Below are positions 16,145 to 22,429 of a stretch of 37,164 bases of DNA, piece by piece. This stretch comes from Acidimicrobiaceae bacterium (lineage in GTDB: Bacteria; Actinomycetota; Acidimicrobiia; Acidimicrobiales; RAAP-2), in NCBI GenBank assembly GCA_027314705.1, contig DAHVAJ010000053.1:1-37164 (forward strand). The letters run 5' to 3'. Below the pieces are notes generated by a model, which worked only from the letters and a program-made list of their open reading frames with translations, searched no databases and was not told the DNA's origin. How positions within the stretch are numbered: position 1 is the stretch's first letter; each line of letters begins with the position of its first letter. The position numbers and the translations under genes were made by a program.

Positions 16145-16381
16145 ATGAAGGTCTGGATCGACCAGGATCTCTGCACGGGTGACGGCCTCTGCGAGGAGAT
16201 CGCGCCGGCCGTCTTCACCCTGCTCGATGACGGCCTCGCCTACGTCAAGGAAGCAGAGGACGTGAAGAGCGACCCGGGCGGCTCGGCCGGGATGGCCGCC
16301 GTGCCCGGGGAGCTCGAGGACGCCGTCGTCGAGGCCTCCGAGGAGTGCCCCGGGGAGTGCATCTTCATCGAGCAGGGCTGA
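16145..16381 (+). CDS. Single-cluster ferredoxin with an Asp-type cluster site
   Basis: I chose the ATG at 16145 (MKVWIDQDLC), 78 residues, with AGGAG 11 bases upstream; the open frame extends further left without family resemblance. Cluster residues are C10-x2-D13-x2-C16 and C68 in ECPGEC. The C-x2-D-x2-C arrangement with one distant Cys-Pro resembles Pyrococcus furiosus ferredoxin, where Asp replaces a cysteine and the site holds a [4Fe-4S] or [3Fe-4S] cluster. C72 is an additional cysteine. Such small soluble proteins pass single electrons to cytochromes P450 or other oxidoreductases; no obvious partner enzyme is next to it. Confidence 0.88.
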   Translation: MKVWIDQDLCTGDGLCEEIAPAVFTLLDDGLAYVKEAEDVKSDPGGSAGMAAVPGELEDAVVEASEECPGECIFIEQG

Positions 16382-16443
16382 CCGCCGGGCCGGCCCCGGC
16401 GACGGTCCCGCCGCCGGTGGTTGCCGCCGTCCACCGCACTCGC

Positions 16444-16449
16444 TACCGT
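16444..16449 (+). promoter_or_regulatory. Possible -10 box TACCGT for the hydrolase gene
   Basis: TACCGT occurs in the gap after the ferredoxin gene, about 44 bases before the chosen GTG of the hydrolase. It is a low-information match, reported because this gap is otherwise free of TANNNT. Confidence 0.25.
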
Positions 16450-16493
16450 CGGACCGCCCGCCGCCGCCGGTGGCGGGGATGGGGGGAGTGTCC

Positions 16494-18038
16494 GTGCACC
16501 GCACCGAGAGCGTCCGCGCCGGCCACCGGGGGTCCGCGGTCCACCAGCGGCCCGCACGCACCGCCGCCCTGGCCGTCTGCGCCGTGCTCGTCGTGGTGGG
16601 CGCGGCCTGTTCGAGCGGCCCGGGCGCCACCGGGACCGCCACCCCGGCCCCGGCCCCGGCTCGACCGGCCGGACCGGCCGCCGACCTGTCCCAGGAGCTG
16701 ACCGGCGGGAGCGGCCCCTTCATCGGTGAGGCCACCCCTCCGGACCTCCACGCGGTGGGGTACGTCGAGCACGAGTACGTGGCCGCCGGCACGGCGACGG
16801 CCTACCGGGCCGACGGCCCCCTGGCCCGCGACGGCCGGTGGTCGTTCGTGCCGGCGTCCGAGGCCCCCTACCGCACCCGGATCCTGGTGCGGCGCCCGGC
16901 CGACCCGGCCCGGTTCAGCGGCACCGTGGTGGTCGAGTGGCTGAACGTGAGCGGCGGGGTCGACGCCGACCCCGAGTGGACCAGCCTGGCCGCCGAGATC
17001 ATCCGGCAGGGCGACATCTGGGTCGGCGTGTCGGCCCAGTACGTCGGCGTCGAAGGGGGCCCCGTCCTGGTGGCGGCACCGGGCACCCAGAGCGTCGCCG
17101 GCAAGGGCCTCCGGGCCATCGACCCGGCCCGCTACGGCTCGCTCCACCACCCCGGCGACGGCTACTCGTTCGACATCTTCACCCAGGTGGCACGGGCCCT
17201 GCGCCGGGGCGGCCCCCCCCTGGGCGGCCGGAAGCCCCAGGTGCTCCTGGCCGCCGGCGAGTCGCAGTCGGCCGTGGCCCTTACCACCTACTACGACGGC
17301 GTCCAGCCCCTCACCCACGCCTTCGACGGCTTCTTCGTGCACAGCCGGGCGGCGGTGGCCCTCCCGCTGGTCGGGCCGGGCCAGTTCGCCGACCTCCAGA
17401 GCGCGTTCACCGACCCCACGCCGGTGCTCTTCCGCACCGACCTCGCCGCGCCGGTCCTCGACCTCCAGGCCGAGAGCGACGTCACCGGCATCCTGCAGTC
17501 GGTGGCCGTGCGCCAACCCGACACCAACCGCTACGCCCTCTGGGAGGTGGCGGGCACGGCCCACGCCGACGTGCACCTCCTCGGCCCCATCGCCTCCCAG
17601 ATCGACTGCGGCGTGCCCATCAACAACGGACCGATGCACCTGGTGGCCAAGGCCGCCCTCTACTGGCTCGTCCGGTGGGTGCGCACCGGCCGGCCGCCCC
17701 CCGTGGCCCCGCGTCTCGAGGTGACCGGCGGGGCCACGCCCCAGGTCGTCCGCAACGCCGACGGCATCGCCCTCGGCGGCATCCGCACCCCGCCCGTCGA
17801 CGTGCCCACCGAGGTGCTCTCGGGGGTCCCCGGCCCGAACCCGAGCCTGCTGTGCGTGCTGCTCGGTTCCACCACGCCCCTGCCGCCGGCCCGCCTGGCC
17901 GCGCTCTACCCGTCCCGCGCCGCCTACCTGCGGCGCTACGTCGCCGACGCCAACCGGGTGATCCGGGCCGGCTTCGTCCTGCCGGCCGACCGCGCCGCCC
18001 TGCTGGCCTTCGCCCAGCCGTCGCTGGTCAGGGCCTGA
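16494..18038 (+). CDS. Secreted alpha/beta hydrolase domain protein, probable lipoprotein
   Basis: I chose the GTG at 16494, which has GGGGGGAG 5-6 bases upstream, giving 514 residues; GTGs at 16470 and 16488 are alternatives. The N-terminus has a basic stretch, a hydrophobic helix (ALAVCAVLVVVGAAC) and Cys-Ser-Ser, so it is probably an exported lipoprotein, although Gly at position -3 makes the lipobox weak. A Pro/Ala linker follows. The catalytic part has the nucleophile elbow G-E-S257-Q-S and the likely catalytic His357 in the context EVAGTAHADVH. The whole resembles the large alpha/beta hydrolase domain family of actinobacteria (PF20091-like, from memory). Esterase-type activity is inferred; the substrate is unknown. 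Confidence 0.8.
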   Translation: MHRTESVRAGHRGSAVHQRPARTAALAVCAVLVVVGAACSSGPGATGTATPAPAPARPAGPAADLSQELTGGSGPFIGEATPPDLHAVGYVEHEYVAAGTATAYRADGPLARDGRWSFVPASEAPYRTRILVRRPADPARFSGTVVVEWLNVSGGVDADPEWTSLAAEIIRQGDIWVGVSAQYVGVEGGPVLVAAPGTQSVAGKGLRAIDPARYGSLHHPGDGYSFDIFTQVARALRRGGPPLGGRKPQVLLAAGESQSAVALTTYYDGVQPLTHAFDGFFVHSRAAVALPLVGPGQFADLQSAFTDPTPVLFRTDLAAPVLDLQAESDVTGILQSVAVRQPDTNRYALWEVAGTAHADVHLLGPIASQIDCGVPINNGPMHLVAKAALYWLVRWVRTGRPPPVAPRLEVTGGATPQVVRNADGIALGGIRTPPVDVPTEVLSGVPGPNPSLLCVLLGSTTPLPPARLAALYPSRAAYLRRYVADANRVIRAGFVLPADRAALLAFAQPSLVRA

Positions 18039-18047
18039 CCAGCGACG
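18019..18047. terminator. Perfect 29-base palindrome between convergent genes, probable bidirectional terminator
   Basis: Fourteen-base arms (cgtcgctggtcagg and its exact complement) flank one central G. It spans the last codons and TGA of the hydrolase gene, 29 bases before the end of the convergent trmI gene. There is no T-run on either side. A further inverted repeat gccgccg/cggcggc follows at 18047-18076. Position between two gene ends favours a terminator. Confidence 0.5.
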
Positions 18048-18075
18048 CCGCCGGCACGGCGCACTCCGTCGGCGG

Positions 18076-18891
18076 CTACTCCCCGGCCGGCCCGTCCCCG
18101 GCCCCGGCGGGCGGCACCAGCAGCCGGGCCGTGGTCAGGAACCCGGTGTGGCCGACCATGCGGTGGTCGGGACGCACCGAGCGGGCCTCGACGTGCCAGG
18201 TCCGGTGGAGGACCTCGAGCGTCGAGGGCAGGCCGAACCGGCTGGCCTCGAGGGCCAGGCGGAGCTGGCTGGTCTGGTTGATGGTCGGAAGGTAGGCGCA
18301 GAGGATCCCCCCGGGTCGGAGGGCCGCCTCGGCGTGGGGCACCACCCGCCACGGCTCGGGCAGGTCGAGGACGACCCGGTCGAGGCCCCGCTCGTCGATC
18401 CCCTCGTAGACGTCGCGCAGCTCGATCCGGTACGACGCGTCGTCCCCGACCAGCGCGGCCACGTTGGCCCGGGCCCGGTCGGCGAAGTCCTCGCGCAGCT
18501 CGTAGCCCACCACCCCGGCGCCGGCCCGCAGCAGGGCCATGGACAGGGCCCCCGAGCCCACCCCGGCCTCGAGCACCCGCTGTCCGGGGGCGATGTCGGC
18601 CTCCATGAGGATGGCGGCGAGGTCCTTCGGGTAGATGACCTGGGCGCCCCGGGGCATCTTGAGCACCAGCTCGGCCAGGGTCGGGCGCACCACGAGGAAG
18701 CGCCGACCGGTGCTGCCGAGGACGGTGGACCCTTCCGACACCCCGATCAGGTCGTCGTGGGCCACGATCCCGACGTGGGTGTGGAAGGTGGCCCCCGGCC
18801 GCAGCCCGAGCAGGTAGCGGCGCTGCTTGGCGTCGACGAGCAGGACCCGCTCCCCGGCCCGGAGGAGACTCCGGTCCCCGGTCGCCCCCAC
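18076..18891 (-). CDS. trmI: tRNA (adenine-58-N1)-methyltransferase TrmI
   Basis: This 271-residue class I SAM-dependent methyltransferase has the TrmI layout. An N-terminal beta domain (RAGERVLLVDAKQRRYLLGL) is followed by the conserved KMPRGAQVIYPKDLAAIL, then the Rossmann motif I VLEAGVGSGAL (106-116), then VVLDLPEPW as the motif IV region. It methylates A58 in the T-loop of tRNAs, usually as a tetramer. In Mycobacterium the homologue also lies close to mpa, supporting the assignment. The GTG start is 4 bases after the upstream small membrane protein gene, so it is the last gene of a four-gene leftward operon. Confidence 0.93.
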   Translation of the reverse strand: MGATGDRSLLRAGERVLLVDAKQRRYLLGLRPGATFHTHVGIVAHDDLIGVSEGSTVLGSTGRRFLVVRPTLAELVLKMPRGAQVIYPKDLAAILMEADIAPGQRVLEAGVGSGALSMALLRAGAGVVGYELREDFADRARANVAALVGDDASYRIELRDVYEGIDERGLDRVVLDLPEPWRVVPHAEAALRPGGILCAYLPTINQTSQLRLALEASRFGLPSTLEVLHRTWHVEARSVRPDHRMVGHTGFLTTARLLVPPAGAGDGPAGE

Positions 18892-18895
18892 GGGC

Positions 18896-19108
18896 TCAGG
18901 CGTCGGCCGCGGGGGTGGTGCCGGGGGGGTGGGTCCCGATGACGAGCCGTTCGCCGGCCTTCAGCTCGGTGCGGTAGACCACGTCCTCGCCGCGGCGGGC
19001 CCGGTTCATCAACCAGAGGGCGGCGGCCACCACGAACCACGCCGTGTGGCGGCCGCGCAGCCCGAGGCCGAGGGCCCTCACCTGCAGGTACTGGAGCACC
19101 GTGCCCAC
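18896..19108 (-). CDS. Small membrane protein, function unknown
   Basis: The protein is 70 residues, starting at a GTG 4 bases after the preceding gene's stop. An amphipathic N-terminus (LQYLQVRALGLGLRG) is followed by one hydrophobic helix (HTAWFVVAAALWLMNRARRG) and a C-terminal beta-like segment (YRTELKAGERLVIGTHPPG). I do not recognise a named family. Tight spacing on both sides supports it as a real operon member between another small membrane protein and trmI. Confidence 0.65.
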   Translation of the reverse strand: MGTVLQYLQVRALGLGLRGRHTAWFVVAAALWLMNRARRGEDVVYRTELKAGERLVIGTHPPGTTPAADA

Positions 19109-19112
19109 CGGC

Positions 19113-19325
19113 TCAGATCCTCCGGACCTCGACGACGGTCGAGCGCCGCCGGCCGTTGCGCCGGCCGATGAGGAAGACCACGGCCACCACCACCACGGCC
19201 ACGGCCAGCCCCACGGTCACGGCCTGGGACTTCGCCCCCTCGACCTCGTCGCCCACGTCGCCGGTCAGCTCGCGGAACTTGGCCTCGATCTGGTCGCGGG
19301 TGATCTTCTCCTGGGGGGGCGTCAT
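19113..19325 (-). CDS. Small single-helix membrane protein with coiled N-terminus
   Basis: The 70-residue protein starts MTPPQEKITRDQIEAKFREL, a charged, probably helical cytoplasmic region, then has one membrane helix (VTVGLAVAVVVVAVVFLIGR) and a strongly basic tail (RRNGRRRS). The ATG overlaps the stop of the upstream holin-like gene by 4 bases (ATGA), which argues for translational coupling and a joint role. No family name is recognised with confidence. Confidence 0.7.
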   Translation of the reverse strand: MTPPQEKITRDQIEAKFRELTGDVGDEVEGAKSQAVTVGLAVAVVVVAVVFLIGRRNGRRRSTVVEVRRI

Positions 19326-19681
19326 GCCTGCTCCTTGGCGTCGGTGCGGGGCGTCTGGCCCCGGCTGATGGCCCGCACCGCCACCGCGGCCACGGCCACC
19401 ACCACCACGGCGCAGATGAGGTACGGGATCCACGAGAGGTTGCCGTCGAAGGCGCCGGCGGTCTCCCCCTGGAGGAGGCGCAGCAGCCCGACGGCCAGGA
19501 CGGCCAGGCCGAGGGAGAGGGCCACCGAGCCGGCCACGCCGAAGAGGATGAAGCGGCCGAGCCCCTTGACCGGATCGAGCGTCTCCTGTTTGACGTAGTC
19601 CAGGACGAGCCGGAACGCCTCGCCGCCCTCCTGGCGCAGCCCGCCGAGACCCCTTCCGCTGCCACTCGACGCTGCCGCCAC
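19322..19681 (-). CDS. Holin-like two-helix membrane protein
   Basis: I chose the GTG at 19681 because AGGAGG stands 3 bases before it; the open frame extends further but through a Pro-rich stretch without family character. The 119 residues contain a conserved-looking amphipathic region (EGGEAFRLVLDYVKQETLDP) and two hydrophobic segments (about 45-65 and 80-100). This layout is like the actinobacterial phage-holin-superfamily-III type membrane proteins, which despite the name are ordinary chromosomal genes of unknown role. It is the first gene of the operon leading to trmI. Confidence 0.65.
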   Translation of the reverse strand: MAAASSGSGRGLGGLRQEGGEAFRLVLDYVKQETLDPVKGLGRFILFGVAGSVALSLGLAVLAVGLLRLLQGETAGAFDGNLSWIPYLICAVVVVAVAAVAVRAISRGQTPRTDAKEQA

Positions 19682-19782
19682 GTTCCTCCTCGGTGCTGGG
19701 GCCCCGGCCGGGCGCCGGGGTGCTGGTGGGCCCCCGGCCCCCGGACCGGCGCACGGCCGGACCGAACGGGCGGGACGGCCCA

Positions 19783-19788
19783 ACTCTA
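19783..19788 (-). promoter_or_regulatory. -10 box TAGAGT for the small-membrane-protein/trmI operon
   Basis: TAGAGT lies about 100 bases before the GTG at 19681. The leader in between is very GC-rich, with repeated ggcccc and ccggg blocks that could fold, and it ends in AGGAGG. This differs from the leaderless genes nearby. Confidence 0.4.
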
Positions 19789-19811
19789 GCCAGCCCGGGT
19801 CCGGGCGGCGC

Positions 19812-20222
19812 TCAGTCGCGGGCCGTGAACAGGTAGGTCGAACTGGCCCGGGCCACCGTCCGGCCGCGGTCGTCGACCACCACCGCCTCGGCGAAGGCCA
19901 CCCGGTCGCCCCCCGAGACGACCTCGGCCGTGCACTCGAGCTCGCTGCCCACCCGGGCCGCGGCGAGGAAGCTGGTCTTCATCTCCACGTTGGAGGCGAA
20001 GACCCGCCGGCCGGCGGCCCGGGCGAAGGTCACCGCCGCCGACCCCATGGCCGAGTCGGCCATGGCCCCGACGAACCCGCCCTGGACGATGCCGGCCGGG
20101 TTGGCGAAGCGTTCGTCGGCCCGCATCCGCCACACGGTGCGGCCCGGCGTGCGCTTGTCGACGCAGGTCATGCCCAGGGTGAGCTCGCAGTTGGGGGGCA
20201 CCTGGAGGCGCGGGTCGGCCAC
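19812..20222 (-). CDS. PaaI-type hotdog thioesterase
   Basis: This 136-residue single hotdog domain has the family length. The central helix NPAGIVQGGFVGAMADSAMG is the PaaI-type signature with the G-G-x2-x-A-x2-D pattern, and later strands (VFASNVEMKTSFLAAARVGS, then VAFAEAVVVDDRGRTVARAS) complete the fold. Such enzymes hydrolyse acyl-CoA thioesters, often phenylacetyl-CoA or related stalled intermediates; the substrate here is unknown. The GTG start is 6 bases after a TAGGGT -10 box, and the gene is divergent from the cupin gene. Confidence 0.85.
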   Translation of the reverse strand: MADPRLQVPPNCELTLGMTCVDKRTPGRTVWRMRADERFANPAGIVQGGFVGAMADSAMGSAAVTFARAAGRRVFASNVEMKTSFLAAARVGSELECTAEVVSGGDRVAFAEAVVVDDRGRTVARASSTYLFTARD

Positions 20223-20228
20223 GGCGTG

Positions 20229-20234
20229 ACCCTA
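20229..20234 (-). promoter_or_regulatory. Leaderless promoter -10 box of the thioesterase gene
   Basis: TAGGGT lies 6 bases before the GTG, with cacgcc between and no ribosome binding site. The divergent cupin promoter is only about 20 bases away, so the two may compete for polymerase. Confidence 0.55.
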
Positions 20235-20250
20235 CCCCCCGGCGCGCGCC

Positions 20251-20256
20251 GATACT
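20251..20256 (+). promoter_or_regulatory. Possible -10 box GATACT of the cupin gene
   Basis: GATACT ends 6 bases before the cupin ATG. GGAGG also sits 1 base before the ATG, too close for ordinary Shine-Dalgarno use, so leaderless initiation fits better. The first base deviates from the TANNNT pattern. Confidence 0.4.
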
Positions 20257-20262
20257 GGAGGC

Positions 20263-21252
20263 ATGACCCACACCGCACCGTCCTCGTCCGGCCCGGTCGT
20301 CCTGGCCGGCGAGGCCACCGAGGACTGGACGGGCGACGCCCGCTTCTACGAGTACTCGACGGCGGCGGACCCCCTGGGCAGCGGCGCCATCACGCCCGTC
20401 CCCGTCCACCGCTTCCCGCCCTCGGTCCACGCCGGGCCGGGCAGCCGGGAGGTGCTCCTCGACCTCTCGGCCGAGCTCCGGACGGCCTACCCGGCCACCG
20501 GACCGGCCCTGCTGGCCTCCTTCGTGGTGCTCGACCCGGGCGGGTCCGTGACCAGCGCACCGGCGGCCACCAGCGAGCTCCTCTACGTGCTCGAGGGCAC
20601 CGGGCGGAGCGCCGTCGACGGGCCGGGCGGCGCGCGCTCGGTGGCCTGGGCCGACGGCGACGTGGTCACCCTGCCCGCCGGCTGCACCACCGAGCACCGC
20701 GCCGCCGTCGGCGGGCGGGCCCTCCTCTACCGGGTGACCGACGCCCCGCTCCTCGCCTACCTCGGCGTCACCCCCGGACCGGCCCGGTTCGCCCCGACCC
20801 GGTTCGACGGCGCCGAGGCCCGCCGGGTCCTGGCCGAGGTGGCCGCCCATCCCGAGGCGGCCCGTCGGAACCGGGTCAGCATCCTGCTCGCCAACGCGGC
20901 CGCCCCCCAGACCCTCACCGCCACCCACACCCTGTGGGCCATGCTCGGCATCCTGCCCCCGGGCCGGTCCCAGCGGCCCCACCGCCACCAGAGCATCGCC
21001 CTCGACCTCATCATCGAGTGCGCGCCGGGCTGCTACTCGCTGCTCGGCACCGACCTCGACGACCGGGGGGCCATCGTGGACCCGGTGCGGGTGCCCTGGG
21101 AGACGGCCGGGGCCTTCGTGACCCCACCGGGGCGCTGGCACAGCCACCACAACGAGTCGGGGGCCCCGGCCTACCTGCTGCCCGTCCAGGACGCCGGCCT
21201 CCACACCTACCTGCGCACCCTCGACATCCGCTTCGCGGCGCCCGGGGAGTGA
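20263..21252 (+). CDS. Double cupin-domain protein
   Basis: The 329-residue protein has two cupin-like regions. The first (about 95-165) contains ELLYVLEGTGRSAVDG and GDVVTLPAGCTTEHRA. The second (about 220-305) contains RPHRHQSIALDLIIE and TPPGRWHSHHNESG, whose clustered histidines are probably a metal site. The arrangement resembles bicupin dioxygenases of the gentisate type, but no substrate can be assigned and the first cupin has lost most metal-binding residues. The TGA overlaps the GTG of the downstream FIST gene by 4 bases, so the two proteins are probably made together. Confidence 0.75.
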   Translation: MTHTAPSSSGPVVLAGEATEDWTGDARFYEYSTAADPLGSGAITPVPVHRFPPSVHAGPGSREVLLDLSAELRTAYPATGPALLASFVVLDPGGSVTSAPAATSELLYVLEGTGRSAVDGPGGARSVAWADGDVVTLPAGCTTEHRAAVGGRALLYRVTDAPLLAYLGVTPGPARFAPTRFDGAEARRVLAEVAAHPEAARRNRVSILLANAAAPQTLTATHTLWAMLGILPPGRSQRPHRHQSIALDLIIECAPGCYSLLGTDLDDRGAIVDPVRVPWETAGAFVTPPGRWHSHHNESGAPAYLLPVQDAGLHTYLRTLDIRFAAPGE

Positions 21253-22418
21253 GCCGGCCGGCCTTCGCCAGCGCCCTCTCGCGCCACCCGGTGGCCTCCC
21301 AGGCCGTCGGCGAGGTGGTCGGCGCCGTCCTCGAGGAGGCCGGCGAGCGGCCCGACCTGGTGCTCGTGACCGTGACCCGCCCCCACGCCGGCGCCCTCGA
21401 GGACATCCTGGCCACGGTGGACGCCGTGCTCCACCCCCTCACCCTCCTCGGCGCGGCCGCCGAGTCGGTGGTGGGTCGGGGGGCCGAGGTCGAAGCGGCG
21501 CCGGCCGTGAGCCTGTGGGCCGGCCGGGTCGGCCCGCTCCGGTCCTTCGAGCTGACGGCCACCCGGGCCGGGGGCGGGTGGCGCTTCGACGGGTTCGCCG
21601 AGCCGGCCGGCTTCGCCCCGTCGGCCCTCTTCGTCGTGGCCGACCCGTTCAGCTTCCCCCTGGGCGAGTTCCTCGGCTGGCTGGCCCCCCGCCTCCCGGG
21701 GGTGCCGGTGGTCGGCGGGTACGCCTCCGGGGCGCGGGGTCCCGGCGGGACGCGCCTCGGCTTCGGTCGTCGGGTGGTCACCGCCGGGGCCGTGGCCGTT
21801 CTGGTCGGCCCGGGTGTCGAGGTCGAGACCGTGGTCTCCCAGGGCGGCCGGCCCTGCGGCCGCCTGCTCACCGTGACCGCCGCCGAGGGCGGTGTGGTCC
21901 GGGAGATCGCCGGCCGGCCCGCCCTCGACCGCCTGGTGGCCGAGATGTCGTCCTCCCTCGGCCCCGCCGAGCTGGAGGGCCTCGCCGGGGACAGCCTCCT
22001 GCTCGGCCGGCTGGTCGACGACCGGGTGACCGACCCCGGCCCCGGCGACTTCCTGGTCCGCTCGGTGACCGGCATCGACCGGCACGCCGGCGCCCTCGCC
22101 GTCGAGGACCGGGTGCCGGTCGGGGCCACGGTCCGCTTCCACCTGCGCGACGCCGACACGGCGCGCTGGGACCTCACCACCCTGCTGCGCGGCCGGCGGG
22201 CCGACGCCGCCCTCCTCGTCACCGGTCACGGCCGCGGCAGCCGCCTCTTCGACGACGCCGCCCACGACGCCCGGGCCGTCGGCTTCGCCGTCGGGGCGGT
22301 GCCCCTCGGCGGCTTCTTCGCCGGCGGGGAGGTCGGCCCGGTGGGTGGGACCAACTTCGTGCACGCCCTCACCGCGTCGGTGGCCCTGCTTCGCGAGCCC
22401 GGCACCTCGGCCCGATAG
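21249..22418 (+). CDS. FIST domain protein (FIST N and C domains)
   Basis: Starting at the GTG overlapping the cupin stop, the protein has 389 residues. The N-terminal half has the FIST-N pattern (PDLVLVTVTRPHAGALEDIL, LGAAAESVVGRG, LFVVADPFSFPLGEFL, VPVVGGYASG). The C-terminal half has the FIST-C pattern, including VRFHLRDADTARWDL and ending in PLGGFFAGGEVGPVGGTNFV. FIST domains are thought to bind small ligands, perhaps amino acids, and are often fused to signalling domains; here the protein has none and is soluble. Coupling with a cupin protein suggests a shared ligand or enzyme-sensor pair, which is inference. Confidence 0.85.
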   Translation: MSRPAFASALSRHPVASQAVGEVVGAVLEEAGERPDLVLVTVTRPHAGALEDILATVDAVLHPLTLLGAAAESVVGRGAEVEAAPAVSLWAGRVGPLRSFELTATRAGGGWRFDGFAEPAGFAPSALFVVADPFSFPLGEFLGWLAPRLPGVPVVGGYASGARGPGGTRLGFGRRVVTAGAVAVLVGPGVEVETVVSQGGRPCGRLLTVTAAEGGVVREIAGRPALDRLVAEMSSSLGPAELEGLAGDSLLLGRLVDDRVTDPGPGDFLVRSVTGIDRHAGALAVEDRVPVGATVRFHLRDADTARWDLTTLLRGRRADAALLVTGHGRGSRLFDDAAHDARAVGFAVGAVPLGGFFAGGEVGPVGGTNFVHALTASVALLREPGTSAR

Positions 22419-22421
22419 GGT
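22416..22421 (+). promoter_or_regulatory. Leaderless promoter -10 box of tkt
   Basis: TAGGGT includes the FIST stop codon and stands 8 bases before the tkt ATG (tggccgcg between). The sequence from the box to the ATG is nearly the same as at fbiC (TAAGGT tggcccg ATG). Confidence 0.6.
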
Positions 22422-22429
22422 TGGCCGCG

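Noticed and set aside
19322..19783. Holin-like gene starting at the TTG at 19783
   Set aside because: The added 34 residues are Pro/Arg-rich without family character, and the GTG at 19681 has an AGGAGG just upstream.
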